From NCBI GenBank assembly GCA_965223215.1, contig CBDCVZ010000010.1:558001-622000 (forward strand): DNA of 64,000 nt. The letters run 5' to 3'. How positions within the stretch are numbered: position 1 is the stretch's first letter; the number at the start of each line of letters is the position of its first letter. Positions 46,929-56,240 of the stretch are shown here, in pieces. Origin of the DNA: JABDMH01 sp965223215 (GTDB lineage: Bacteria; Bacteroidota; Bacteroidia; Chitinophagales; Saprospiraceae). The notes beneath the pieces were generated by a model. That model searched no databases, was not told the origin of the DNA, and saw nothing but the letters and a program-made list of their open reading frames with translations. A program made the translations under genes and the position numbers.

Positions 46929-48815
46929 TTAAATGTGTTCGTTAATGACTTTGACAAACTTATCGTCGGAGGAAGCGCGAAAGGCATCAAGAAGAGTTCG
47001 GATGTGAAAATGACGGTTAACACCCCAGGCCCATTCTTGGTCGTTTTTCGGACCCGTATAATGCCAGTCGAGTCGCCCATTAGGAAGACGAGGAAGTTTT
47101 CCAATCTGACCTTGAATGGCAATCCAATTGTCTACGATTTCGTCTGCGGTAGACCCAATGGGCAGGGAGGCACCCAAGGTCTTCGATTTTCGTTCATTGA
47201 CAATCTCATCTTGTTTATAATAGCTTAAGAGTGCATTACTGGCAGATACCAAATCTCCCTTTCGATAGAATTTATTTACCTCAGATAATTCTGGTAAGTC
47301 CAAATTTAAAGTGTGAAATATTTGATCGATGTATTCGGGGAATTGCTGGTGCAAATCAGCGATGGAATTTAGGCCGATTTTCTCTTGAATATTTTTGGAA
47401 TGGTTGGTAGCTTCTGCGGTCTTATATAGTAGTAATGCACTTGCAGGCGGCCAGGGTTTGGGTCGGGGTTTGTCACGGTTAGCGGGCAAGCTCTCCCATT
47501 TAAGAATAAACTCAGCTTGACCTCCTTCAGAACTATTGAGATCTTTTGCAGTTCGAACTTCAAGACCAGGAAAGGTGCCTTGAATTGGGAAAGTGACCTC
47601 TTCTGTTTTCTGGTGATTTCGAATATTGATTGGCTCAAGTCTTGCTGATAATTCCACGACTTGTTGCCCGTATTTTATATGATCATATTTTATTTGAAAG
47701 GTACCGTCTACTTGGCTGCTAAAATCGTGCAAGATAAATTCATTGTTGATGCTGCCACGGCCGGAAAACTCCCACCGGTAGTCCCAATTTGTCAATTGTT
47801 TAATATCCCATTGATCTTCTCTTCTAATCGCTGAAAAAAGTTGCAGGTTACCCTGTGGACCATATTTTTGATAAACGAAAATTGGAGCGTGGTTTTCATC
47901 GAAACTCAGTTTGGCAGCTAAATTGATAATTCCCCCACCACTTGGAATGGGATCAACGATCAGTGTCTCACGTTGAAAAGTAGCAGGAGTTTCAATTTTT
48001 GATCCTCTGACGTCATACCAATTTTCGAGATCAGGACTCTTCATGTACGAAAGGTCATGATTGGTTTCACAATCGGGTGTGTCACGCCATACCCAATAGA
48101 GGTGGTACCATTGATCGGGACCAAGAATGGGGTTGGAAGTGTAGGCATTCATCAGACCCGCACCATCAATTAACGGTGAATGTAGGCGATGCCATTGCTT
48201 TGTCTTAGTTTGATATAGATTATAGATTTCACTACCATTACCACTTCCCCCGTCTCGATATTTAAAGAGCAGAGCACCGTCATTTCGTTTGATAAATCTG
48301 GGATAAGTGCATCTCTGTTCAAGGGTTCCCACCATAGCATCAATTTGCCGAAGGGTGCTAATATCGTAGGGTTTATCGCTTCTGAAATAGGTCAAACCAT
48401 TCACGTGCATATTTCCTGAAAGGTGAAGGAATCCTGCGCTGTCGATTGCTATGGTCACATAATTGTGACTGTCCCAGCCTAGCATTGTGCTGGTGCCAGC
48501 CCGATGAGTCCGTTGCTTTGCCGGTAAATTATAGATTTCGAAGGAGTGCTCACCTAGGTTGCGTTGACCCACCGTCATTAAGCGGTCTGAGTTGTAGTAC
48601 GCTACATACTGACGAGAGCCCTCGGTAAGTAGGGCAAATCCCACTCGATGCCCAGCCCAAACACTATCAATAAATATGGGATAGGTATCGGAAGTTGACC
48701 TGGCGTTTTCCAGAACAACCTCATTTCCGAGCGGATGGGATCCATCAGAAAATGATCCAAGGAAAACTTGGAAAATGACCAAGGCAACCATCAAAATTAC
48801 TTTCATGCCTAACAT
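46929..48815 (-). CDS. BNR_4 propeller (ulvan-lyase-like) fused to start of heparinase module, ends at in-frame TAA
   Basis: 628 residues before the TAA. ATG 48806 is the better start (MKVILMVALVIFQVFLG, a signal peptide); 48815 is also possible. Residues 40-400 are a BNR_4-type seven-bladed propeller. GWDSHNYVT and SGNMH place two His 20 residues apart, and TYPRFIKR to KYRDGG place Tyr and Arg 16 apart, the spacing I recall for the catalytic His-His-Tyr-Arg of PL24/PL25 ulvan lyases. After residue 470 the alpha-helical part of a heparinase-like lyase begins (NRHFHIRTLLDAFR) and is cut by TAA after INEHI. Beyond it the frame reads on as DWIISSKPYP into the module at 45411. Confidence 0.75.
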   Translation of the reverse strand: MLGMKVILMVALVIFQVFLGSFSDGSHPLGNEVVLENARSTSDTYPIFIDSVWAGHRVGFALLTEGSRQYVAYYNSDRLMTVGQRNLGEHSFEIYNLPAKQRTHRAGTSTMLGWDSHNYVTIAIDSAGFLHLSGNMHVNGLTYFRSDKPYDISTLRQIDAMVGTLEQRCTYPRFIKRNDGALLFKYRDGGSGNGSEIYNLYQTKTKQWHRLHSPLIDGAGLMNAYTSNPILGPDQWYHLYWVWRDTPDCETNHDLSYMKSPDLENWYDVRGSKIETPATFQRETLIVDPIPSGGGIINLAAKLSFDENHAPIFVYQKYGPQGNLQLFSAIRREDQWDIKQLTNWDYRWEFSGRGSINNEFILHDFSSQVDGTFQIKYDHIKYGQQVVELSARLEPINIRNHQKTEEVTFPIQGTFPGLEVRTAKDLNSSEGGQAEFILKWESLPANRDKPRPKPWPPASALLLYKTAEATNHSKNIQEKIGLNSIADLHQQFPEYIDQIFHTLNLDLPELSEVNKFYRKGDLVSASNALLSYYKQDEIVNERKSKTLGASLPIGSTADEIVDNWIAIQGQIGKLPRLPNGRLDWHYTGPKNDQEWAWGVNRHFHIRTLLDAFRASSDDKFVKVINEHI

Positions 48816-48979
48816 TAAAATAAGGTACGGAATTATCGACTAGTGGATCCGAAGGATTGGCTGACTCTGACCATCCCAGTGAGCACTGATGACTTGGGTT
48901 GGTATGAAAGCAGTTCCACAACACCACTTTCAACTCCTACTAGATTTGTCTTATTTTGGGTGCATCAAAAAGGCGGATC

Positions 48980-50371
48980 ATGTTTTCTAATTTGAGGATT
49001 TATTTTTTAATCGCTTTTACCATTGCTTTAGCACTTGCGTTCGAAAACTCCTCGGATGTTGCTGATCACCCCAATGTTTTGTTTATAGCGGTTGACGACC
49101 TGAGACCTGAATTGCACTGCTATGGTGCAGAACACATCCACTCACCAAATATTGATAAGCTGGCAAGCAGAAGTGTGCTCTTTGAAAATGCTTACTGTAA
49201 TATTCCGGTGTGTGGTGCCTCTAGAGCCAGCCTCATGACGGGTTTGCGACCGACCTTCCATCGTTTTAAGAACTATTACACCCGGGCAGATGAAGATGCG
49301 CCGGGGATTACCACAATTCCCGGACTATTCAAGGCAAATGGTTATACTACGATCTCCAATGGGAAGATCTTCCACAATAGGGATGATTCTGCAGGTGACT
49401 GGGATGAGATATGGCGAGCCCAAGGAGCATCGCCCCGAGATTATCTAGATCCAAAGAATATTGGATTGGATACCCTGCCTGATTCCAGAGGGGCTCCCTT
49501 CGAAAAGGTTGCGGCTGATGAATTGGATTATCGCGATGGAAAGATGACGGCAAAAAGCATCAAAGACCTAAGAAGATTGGCTGCGCAAGATCAACCTTTC
49601 TTCCTGGCGGTCGGGTATCAAAAACCTCATTTACCTTTTAATGCGCCGGAGCAATATTGGGATCTCTATGATCCCGCTAAGATCGAATTGCCTGCCAACC
49701 GGTTTCGTCCAACCGACGTTCCTGAGCAGGCCTTGCACACCTTCGGCGAGTTGAGGCATTATCATGGTGTGCCCAACAAGGGTCCCGTGTCAGATGAACT
49801 TGCTCATACTTTGATACACGGATATTATGCATCCGTGAGCTACATCGATGCATTAATCGGCGATCTTCTCGTGACTTTGGAAGATTTAAAACTGGATGAA
49901 AATACCATAGTTGTGCTTTGGGGTGATCACGGATGGAATCTTTATGAACATGGACTTTGGTGCAAGCACTGCAATTATCGCACCTCACTAAAAGTGCCAA
50001 TGATCTTTAAAGTGCCGGCCCAATCAAAATCAATTAGGAGAACCGAGATGGTCGAATATGTGGATATTTATCCGACCCTGGTTGATTTATGCCAATTACC
50101 CAATCCCGGACATTTGGAGGGAAATAGTTTGAGTCCACTTCTGACTGATCAACCGGCTCAAAACTGGAAATCATTTGTGGAATCTGTATGGCACAATGGC
50201 TTTACCTATACTTCGAACAAGTACGCTTTTACAGAGTGGCGGTCTGAGTCAGATTCCATTGTAGCAGAAATGCTCTTTGATCACGGAACGGATCCAGATG
50301 AAAATAAGAATTTAATGCACCATAGAGAGGCACGCGCCATTGTGGAAGGCATCAAGGAGGATATGCAGTAG
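48980..50371 (+). CDS. Family S1 sulfatase, iduronate-2-sulfatase-like (CGASR)
   Basis: About 463 residues from ATG 48980, which gives a clean signal peptide (MFSNLRIYFLIAFTIALALA); a TTG at 48956 lies in frame upstream. Metal-binding FIAVDDLRPELHCYG and the formylglycine site IPVCGASRASLMTG (Cys78) use the C-x-A-x-R variant, common in the S1_7 iduronate-2-sulfatase group and accepted by the maturing enzyme. VVLWGDHGWNLYEHGLW is the second metal region. The likely role is desulfation of a uronic acid or related sugar. It is divergent from the bimodular lyase and next to another sulfatase, so joint action on one sulfated glycan is probable. Confidence 0.92.
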   Translation: MFSNLRIYFLIAFTIALALAFENSSDVADHPNVLFIAVDDLRPELHCYGAEHIHSPNIDKLASRSVLFENAYCNIPVCGASRASLMTGLRPTFHRFKNYYTRADEDAPGITTIPGLFKANGYTTISNGKIFHNRDDSAGDWDEIWRAQGASPRDYLDPKNIGLDTLPDSRGAPFEKVAADELDYRDGKMTAKSIKDLRRLAAQDQPFFLAVGYQKPHLPFNAPEQYWDLYDPAKIELPANRFRPTDVPEQALHTFGELRHYHGVPNKGPVSDELAHTLIHGYYASVSYIDALIGDLLVTLEDLKLDENTIVVLWGDHGWNLYEHGLWCKHCNYRTSLKVPMIFKVPAQSKSIRRTEMVEYVDIYPTLVDLCQLPNPGHLEGNSLSPLLTDQPAQNWKSFVESVWHNGFTYTSNKYAFTEWRSESDSIVAEMLFDHGTDPDENKNLMHHREARAIVEGIKEDMQ

Positions 50372-50430
50372 AGTGGGTGGTTAAGTGGTTAAATGGTTAA
50401 ATGGGGGATGGTTAAGTGGGTGAGTGGTCA
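50371..50430. repeat. Low-complexity G-rich repeat (TGGTTAAG type)
   Basis: Irregular repeats of the form GTGGTTAAGTGG / AATGGTTAAATGG follow directly after the sulfatase stop codon. A C-rich counterpart of the same kind lies at 51871-51917 after the next sulfatase gene, and another at 58323-58400. Confidence 0.6.
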
Positions 50431-50476
50431 TTGAAGCTAGCGTGTTGTTTAATGTCAATATTACCGGTACTATTGT

Positions 50477-51862
50477 ATGATGATGTTTTATTTTTTTGCA
50501 CATACAGCGAAAAACACCTTGGCTGGATACACCCATTTCTTTTGGTCCCTGATGTTGATGTTTGCTCCGATCTCGATTGGGGCTCAAATGGATCGGGCAC
50601 CCAACATCCTATTCATTATGGCCGACGATCTTGGATATGGTGATCTGGGTTGCTACGGACAGCGTACGATCCAAACACCCAATTTGGATAAATTAGCTAG
50701 TGAAGGGAAAGTCTTTACCCGATGTTACACAGGTTCACCGGTTTGTGCACCAAGCCGAAGCGTTCTAATGACTGGCCAACATACGGGTCATACGACGGTA
50801 CGGGGTAATACCGGTAAATTTGGTGTACCTGGTCTCGGTGGCCGGAATGGTCGCGTGCCACTAAATGAAGAAGATACCACCCTTGCGGAAGTTCTCAAAC
50901 AAGCCGGTTACATAACGGGATGTATTGGAAAATGGGGTCTGGGTGAACCCAATAGTTCTGGAGAACCTCGTAAACAGGGTTTTGACTATTTCTTTGGCTT
51001 TTTAAATCAGAGAAGGGCACATAACTACTACACCGAATACTTGTGGGAAAATGAAATTGAATATCCTCTACTTGGCAATAAGGATGGTGGAGAGAAAATC
51101 TATGCCCATGATCTGTTCACCAAAAAAGCCTTGGAATTTCTAGAATTGTACAAAGACACTTCGTTCTTTCTTTATCTACCCTACACGATTCCACACGATA
51201 AATATCAAATTCCATCCACCGCGCCATATACTGAACAACCTTGGTCTAGAGACGAAAAGGTGCATGCCGCTATGGTCACTCGACTGGATCGAGACATTGG
51301 GACAATTCTCGCACAAATGGAGAGAAGTGGTTTGTCGGACAATACCATCGTTTTCTTCTGCTCTGACAATGGTGCAGCACAGCGTTGGGAAGGTAGATTT
51401 GACAGCTCTGGCAAACTGCGGGGCAGAAAACGCGATTTGTATGAGGGAGGTATAAGAACACCCATGGTTATCAGAGCACCGAACTTGATTGCTGGCGGCT
51501 CAAAAAGTGAAACTCCATGGTACTTTGCCGATGTCTTGCCCACCCTTGCAGCCGTGGCCAATGTAAATCCTCCACATCTGGTGGACGGAATAAATATGTG
51601 GCCGAGCATTGTCCAAAATGATGAAGTGCCGGAACGCGAACTGTATTGGGAATTTCACGAACGAGGTTTTCAGCAGGCAATGATGCTTGGAAATTGGAAA
51701 ATGATTTACTTAGGTAAAGATGTAGGAATGGAATTGTATGATCTGGGAAAGGACCCTTTTGAGGAAGAAAATCTTGCCGATGGTCACCCCGAGAAAATCA
51801 AAGAATTAACACTTCGGCTCAATGCTGCTCGCACCCCTTCAGAGAACTGGCCAATCGAATAA
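50477..51862 (+). CDS. Family S1 sulfatase (CAPSR)
   Basis: A 461-residue arylsulfatase-A-like enzyme; three ATGs stand at 50477, 50480 and 50483. The signal region ends near SIGAQ. FIMADDLGYGDLGCYG (metal), Cys90 in SPVCAPSRSVLMTG (formylglycine site), GCIGKWGLGEP and VFFCSDNGAAQ (metal) are all present. The organisation matches exo-acting sulfatases with broad algal-glycan substrates; the specific sugar is unknown. Low-complexity repeats lie at both flanks in opposite sense. Confidence 0.93.
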   Translation: MMMFYFFAHTAKNTLAGYTHFFWSLMLMFAPISIGAQMDRAPNILFIMADDLGYGDLGCYGQRTIQTPNLDKLASEGKVFTRCYTGSPVCAPSRSVLMTGQHTGHTTVRGNTGKFGVPGLGGRNGRVPLNEEDTTLAEVLKQAGYITGCIGKWGLGEPNSSGEPRKQGFDYFFGFLNQRRAHNYYTEYLWENEIEYPLLGNKDGGEKIYAHDLFTKKALEFLELYKDTSFFLYLPYTIPHDKYQIPSTAPYTEQPWSRDEKVHAAMVTRLDRDIGTILAQMERSGLSDNTIVFFCSDNGAAQRWEGRFDSSGKLRGRKRDLYEGGIRTPMVIRAPNLIAGGSKSETPWYFADVLPTLAAVANVNPPHLVDGINMWPSIVQNDEVPERELYWEFHERGFQQAMMLGNWKMIYLGKDVGMELYDLGKDPFEEENLADGHPEKIKELTLRLNAARTPSENWPIE

Positions 51863-51870
51863 AAATATCA

Positions 51871-51917
51871 TCCCATTCACCCACTTGACCACTCACCAAC
51901 CTACCACTCACTTAACA
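51871..51917. repeat. Low-complexity C-rich repeat (inverted sense of 50371 repeat)
   Basis: Reads CCACTTGACCACTCACC, CTACCACTCACTTAAC and similar, i.e. the complement of the GTGGTTAAG-type repeat at 50371. The two flank the sulfatase gene 50477-51862 and could pair with each other. Confidence 0.55.
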
Positions 51918-52212
51918 GAAAATTAACTAATTCTGAATATGGAACTCGATCTTCGACACGCTCTTAAGGTTGCAAGAAACAATTCGAGTAGATGAATGGG
52001 TTTTTACTCCAGAAAACAATAAATCCAGGATATCATTTTATGATGGAGACGGTTTGCGTCGAGTCGATCGCTTTATTCCAGGTGATTTTTGGAAGCCATT
52101 ACACGCACACGATCTAGCCCAGCCTTCGAAATGTAATGCGATTTGCTGCTTGAAATTAATGAGAAGACAAATTCTTCGATAAACGAAATATCTTACTAAA
52201 TCAAATAAATCT
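51918..52212. other. Intergenic stretch with a doubtful 70-codon frame
   Basis: Together with the repeat before it this forms a 350-base gap. An open frame at 51970-52182 (starting LQETIRVDEWVF) has coding-like codons, and an ATG at 51939 in another frame gives a short leader MELDLRHALK; a shift of one base would join them. I recognise no family and cannot tell a small gene from a decayed one. Confidence 0.25.
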
Positions 52213-52923
52213 ATGCGATTCATCTGGCCAGGAGGAAACATAAATCCTACATTCCTATTCATCTGTTTCATGGGATTGATGCTTTTATCATGTCAAAAAG
52301 AGCAAGAATTTGGGCAACCCACCTTGACAAATAAAATCAATTTAGGAGACTTGAAAGTGGGGCAGAAAAGTCGCTTCGAATTTTTTTCATTTGATCAGGA
52401 AGGAAATGTCTTCTCGGAGCGACAATTTCATCCTGACACCCTAGTTGTAGAAGTGGTAGGTGAAACTACCAGTGGTTTCATCGTAGAAGAAAGGTTAAGT
52501 GAAGGATCCATGCTTTGGAACGATGCCGAAAATCCGTTCTCAGAAGTTATTCAACACATTTGGATCTCAAGGTCCGACACACTGCGAATCGATCCAATAC
52601 CTGGTCAACAGGATTTAGATTCGTACTTATTTCATTATCGGGTGAGTCCCTTTCCACTGAGCCCTTACCAGCAAGAAGAGATTGATCTTTTTGATGGTTT
52701 GCCATCAGGCCCATACATGCCGTATGCTAGAGAGTCATTCGTTCGAGATGCCACTCTTAATGATTTTGAGATCGAGCATCTCAATGTGTACTTGGACTGG
52801 CATGCGATGGCTTTCGATGGGCCAGGAGTGGGCTATTATTTTCAACCAAACAGGTACCTCTTTCAGACCATTATTGTCTATGCCTGGACCGGAAGTGGCA
52901 AGGGTTGGAGATTGCTCGACTGA
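52213..52923 (+). CDS. Lipoprotein of unknown function
   Basis: A 236-residue protein with a lipobox at MLLSCQKEQ (Cys at about residue 28), so it should be lipid-anchored in the cell envelope. The rest is beta-rich without recognisable motif (KVGQKSRFEFFSFDQEGN; SGPYMPYARESF). It is single, between the sulfatase and the convergent DUF4038 gene 75 bases downstream. No family could be assigned. Confidence 0.65.
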   Translation: MRFIWPGGNINPTFLFICFMGLMLLSCQKEQEFGQPTLTNKINLGDLKVGQKSRFEFFSFDQEGNVFSERQFHPDTLVVEVVGETTSGFIVEERLSEGSMLWNDAENPFSEVIQHIWISRSDTLRIDPIPGQQDLDSYLFHYRVSPFPLSPYQQEEIDLFDGLPSGPYMPYARESFVRDATLNDFEIEHLNVYLDWHAMAFDGPGVGYYFQPNRYLFQTIIVYAWTGSGKGWRLLD

Positions 52924-52997
52924 TGAAGCGTCAGGTGAGGACTTTCTAAGGACTAGAATTATCCAAGGCCCATGGTTGGTTTGAAAGTTTTGGCCAA

Positions 52998-54356
52998 TTA
53001 GTTTATTCCCTGCGAGGTAAAAAATTCCTCATTGCCCAGCACTAAGATCCAATCCATGCCCGGCCCTTGGGATCCCGGTGGATCGAAGTTATTACGGTGA
53101 AGATTTCCTTGATCATCGATAAGTGTCACTGGATGATATTCATTATTTCTTGGGTTAAACCAACTCATCTGATCCACACCCCTTGCTAGTTGACTCAAAT
53201 CCAGCTTGAAGGGCCCATCACCGGCAGTATAGATTAGCGCAAAATTTTGGTCACTGGACATGGAGGCCTGAATGTGCCTGTCATAATCGGGTAAATTTTC
53301 GCTGACAATCAGCGACCGAGCGGGACGAAGCTTAAGTAGTTCTGAACCCAACCGATGAAGAAAGTTGCTCAAGATGCTCATTGCTTGCACTCCCCGATAG
53401 TCGAGTGCCCTCAAAGCCGATTGGCTGCAGCCCACCGAGTCAGATAGACCATCCCAGAGGCCACCAGCACCGTAAGTATGTCCGAAGGCACCGGCGAAAA
53501 TGGTGAAATAGGCGCGCCGTCGTATTTCAAAGGGTGTGGCACCACAGAAGTCCTTATTGTTTTCATACCATGCTTCCGCATCTAGCGTGGGCTTGGGCTT
53601 CCCGTCATAGATTTGATCATAGTCATAGCTGATGGCATCCCAGACCGTCCAATTTCGATAATCTTGCCTAGGAAGATCATTTACGCAGCACCACTGACTC
53701 GTTTGCCAATTGTTGAAATCGCAGAGTTCAGCATCTGCAGTTAGGCTGGTTCCACGCTGATAATCGGCATGGATGGTCAGCAACTTGTTTCCACTATCAC
53801 CATCTCGAATGCCTTGTACAAGGGACTTAATCTTCGCAAAGGGAATTGACCTTTTTTTTCGAAGATGACTGCCGGCTTCACCTAAGGTCATCCAAACAAT
53901 ATTATTCGCATTGCGATACCGATTACCTACCCACTTGCCGTATTGATATAGTTCTTTGTCCGTATGGTTAAAAGCGATGCTCCACCAACCCAGGGTAAGT
54001 CCAACATAAATACCTCGATCGGCACATTTCTGAATATAGGTATCGAGATAGCTCCACCAGGCTTCATTTGGCTGATTAGTTTTTCCAGGTCCTGATCCAT
54101 TGTATAGGTCCTCTCTACAACTCACTTGCATAATCGTAAAACCTTGGGCATGTCTTCGGTCCAAAATTTGATCAATGGTTTTGGGAGGCAGCTTGGCAAA
54201 AAACCATTGGGTGTCTCCCATCCAAACGAAAGGTGATTGGTCCTCCAATACTAAAAACCTATTGTTTTCGGCAATTCGCAGTTTTTGCATTTGGCCCTGT
54301 AGTGTCGGAAGTACACAATAGGTAAGAAATAAAATGAGATAAAGATGCCTGACCAT
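52998..54356 (-). CDS. DUF4038 glycoside hydrolase, GH140 apiosidase-like
   Basis: A 452-residue secreted protein (signal peptide ends near LQGQ). The DUF4038 TIM barrel opens at SPFVWMGDTQWFFAKLP (about 41-57), continues with RRHAQGFTIMQV, GIYVGLTLGWW and NIVWMTLGEAG (Glu160 in the place of an Asp acid/base in GH140) and TLDAEAWYEN (Glu261, likely nucleophile). A C-terminal sandwich closes the protein. GH140 enzymes cut apiose-containing side chains of pectin; only the fold and these residues support it here. Confidence 0.75.
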   Translation of the reverse strand: MVRHLYLILFLTYCVLPTLQGQMQKLRIAENNRFLVLEDQSPFVWMGDTQWFFAKLPPKTIDQILDRRHAQGFTIMQVSCREDLYNGSGPGKTNQPNEAWWSYLDTYIQKCADRGIYVGLTLGWWSIAFNHTDKELYQYGKWVGNRYRNANNIVWMTLGEAGSHLRKKRSIPFAKIKSLVQGIRDGDSGNKLLTIHADYQRGTSLTADAELCDFNNWQTSQWCCVNDLPRQDYRNWTVWDAISYDYDQIYDGKPKPTLDAEAWYENNKDFCGATPFEIRRRAYFTIFAGAFGHTYGAGGLWDGLSDSVGCSQSALRALDYRGVQAMSILSNFLHRLGSELLKLRPARSLIVSENLPDYDRHIQASMSSDQNFALIYTAGDGPFKLDLSQLARGVDQMSWFNPRNNEYHPVTLIDDQGNLHRNNFDPPGSQGPGMDWILVLGNEEFFTSQGIN

Positions 54357-54538
54357 GACTGGAGTTACGAATCATTAACGTACGATGGTAGGGATCATTG
54401 TTCTTAACGGTTGAGGCCAACGCTCGAGTTGCTAGTGCGTACTGGAGTTTTTGGGCCGGCAAGGATGTAAAACGGACCAATCTCCCATAACATTGAAAAT
54501 ATCCATTAAATCGGAAATGATGCTTCTAAATACGTCCG

Positions 54539-55888
54539 TTATGGTGCGAAGATGTTCCTTTCGAGATAAGCGTTTCGAAATTTACCTTGTGGATCACGTT
54601 TTTGCACCAACTCCCTAAAGTCTCTTAGTCGAACATACACCTGTGCAAGATGCTGTGGAGTTACATTGAACAATTTACCCCAATGTGGCCTCACTTCATA
54701 AGGCATCAGGGCCGTTTCGATGACACTCAGTAGTTTGCGCACTTCTTTGATATGCTGCTTCCAGGTGAAGTGGATGGCAATGCACGGGTCTTGGTAGCAG
54801 GGGCTTAGCCACAGTTGATCAGCTGCAATGGTTCTGATTTCTGAAATAAGGATGTGAGGGCCTACTTGAGGACCTAATTTTTGTATAGCCATGATGGCAT
54901 CTACGGCATGTCGTCGAGGAACAAAATATTCTGATTGCAGTTCTTCACCACTGCTGGGTGTAAATTCGAGCCGGAAATGCGGAAGGCGCTCATGCCAAGG
55001 GCCCGGTTGCCCCATTTGTTCGGTACAATGGACGGGATCAATGGCAATGATGGGATGAATTTTGCGATCAGCAGCCTTGGCGCCGAATAGCTGATCGTGC
55101 TTTTTGAAGGCTTCGCCATCAACCAGTTTGCTCTTCACCCAAATCTGATTGATGTGATCAGACTGCCAATCCGTAAAAAAACTAACACTGTATCCGGCGG
55201 AGGTGATGTCGTCAAAGTGGGACCTCAATTGGTCAAGGGGCAGATCCAGGAACAGGTCTTGTCTAACATTGAAAGTAGGCTCGATGCGGAGCGTCATCCT
55301 GGTAATAATCCCGAGAGCTCCGAGACCGACCACGGTTGCATTAAACTCATCAGCCTGCTTCTCCCGGTCCAGATGATCTACTGACCCATCGGCACGCATA
55401 ATATCCAGGGCGACCACTGCCGTTGCCAGGTTGCCGTTGCGATCACCCGACCCATGCGTTGCAGTGGCACAAGCTCCCGCAATTGAAATATGTGGAAGGG
55501 AGGCAAGATTATGGACGGCATAGCCATGGTCCTGCAACCAAAGCGCTAATTCTCCATAACGCATGTTGGCGTCAATGGTCACCCTACTTTTTGACTCATC
55601 GAGCACTGGATCCGATTGCCAACCCGTCAGGGTAAGTTGTTCATTTTGGCTGTCGGCAATGTCGTTAAAGGAATGGGCTGTACCGAGTGCTTTTACTTGC
55701 CCGGCACCCTGCAGTACTTTCTGTAATGACGTTGTGTCTTGGGGTTTTGCAAGCTTACTTGCTTTGAATTGCAAGTTACCCGCCCAGTTTTTTCTGGCCA
55801 TTTTTGGAGTGCAGTTGACGGTAGCGCCAGTGGCGATCACACCAATGGTCCAGGTGGTCGATTTCTTATGAAATGTTCTTCGTTTCAT
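54539..55888 (-). CDS. Alditol/xylitol oxidase-like flavoprotein, twin-Arg leader
   Basis: About 449 residues from ATG 55888 (MKRRTFHKKSTTWTIGVIA); a Met five codons upstream at 55903 is less likely because it would displace the twin-Arg leader. FAD-binding features of the VAO/ALO group follow: VKALGTAHSFNDIADS, with the His that carries covalent FAD in alditol oxidases, then NLASLPHISIAGACATATHG and VGLGALGIITRMTLRIEP. Relatives oxidise xylitol, sorbitol or aldonolactones with oxygen, producing H2O2. Export by the Tat route, as a folded flavoprotein, is plausible. It is about 350 bases downstream of the heparinase-like gene. Confidence 0.82.
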   Translation of the reverse strand: MKRRTFHKKSTTWTIGVIATGATVNCTPKMARKNWAGNLQFKASKLAKPQDTTSLQKVLQGAGQVKALGTAHSFNDIADSQNEQLTLTGWQSDPVLDESKSRVTIDANMRYGELALWLQDHGYAVHNLASLPHISIAGACATATHGSGDRNGNLATAVVALDIMRADGSVDHLDREKQADEFNATVVGLGALGIITRMTLRIEPTFNVRQDLFLDLPLDQLRSHFDDITSAGYSVSFFTDWQSDHINQIWVKSKLVDGEAFKKHDQLFGAKAADRKIHPIIAIDPVHCTEQMGQPGPWHERLPHFRLEFTPSSGEELQSEYFVPRRHAVDAIMAIQKLGPQVGPHILISEIRTIAADQLWLSPCYQDPCIAIHFTWKQHIKEVRKLLSVIETALMPYEVRPHWGKLFNVTPQHLAQVYVRLRDFRELVQKRDPQGKFRNAYLERNIFAP

Positions 55889-56240
55889 GATGGCGATATC
55901 CAAATAGGTTTAGCAATAGATGCGCAGGATCAAAATAGTCAATTAATCCAAACCAGCCGTGCAATTACTCTACAGTGGCGCAAGGTAGCACCGAACTTCT
56001 CTCTATTAGGGACAACCCTGGAAGCTACTTTTGGAAAGCGATTTGATTATCCAAAAGGGGCATTCACCTTTCGCTGCCTTCAACACTCTGGAGTGAGAGA
56101 ATTTACGTGAAGCCCTGCTGCCACCTTGCTGCGTCCCAATGGATCATGTAAACTTAAAAAAATCTGGTACTGAGCGGTAAAACAGTTCAGTTGCCACCGC
56201 TGTATTGGTGGGATTTAGCGATGGTGATTGCTAAAATGTA
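55889..56240. other. Intergenic region
   Basis: A 352-base stretch between two minus-strand genes. Apart from a short CCACC/GGTGG hairpin at 56194-56211, I see no gene, RNA or regulatory site. The open frame on the plus strand here does not resemble a protein. Confidence 0.3.

Noticed and set aside
51939..52182. Possible small gene after the third sulfatase
   Set aside because: Needs a one-base shift to join a leader with a 70-codon frame; no family recognised, so it is described only as intergenic.
55739..56110. 123-codon plus-strand frame over the alditol-oxidase start and the gap
   Set aside because: Mostly antisense to the oxidase; the remaining part lacks any recognisable pattern.
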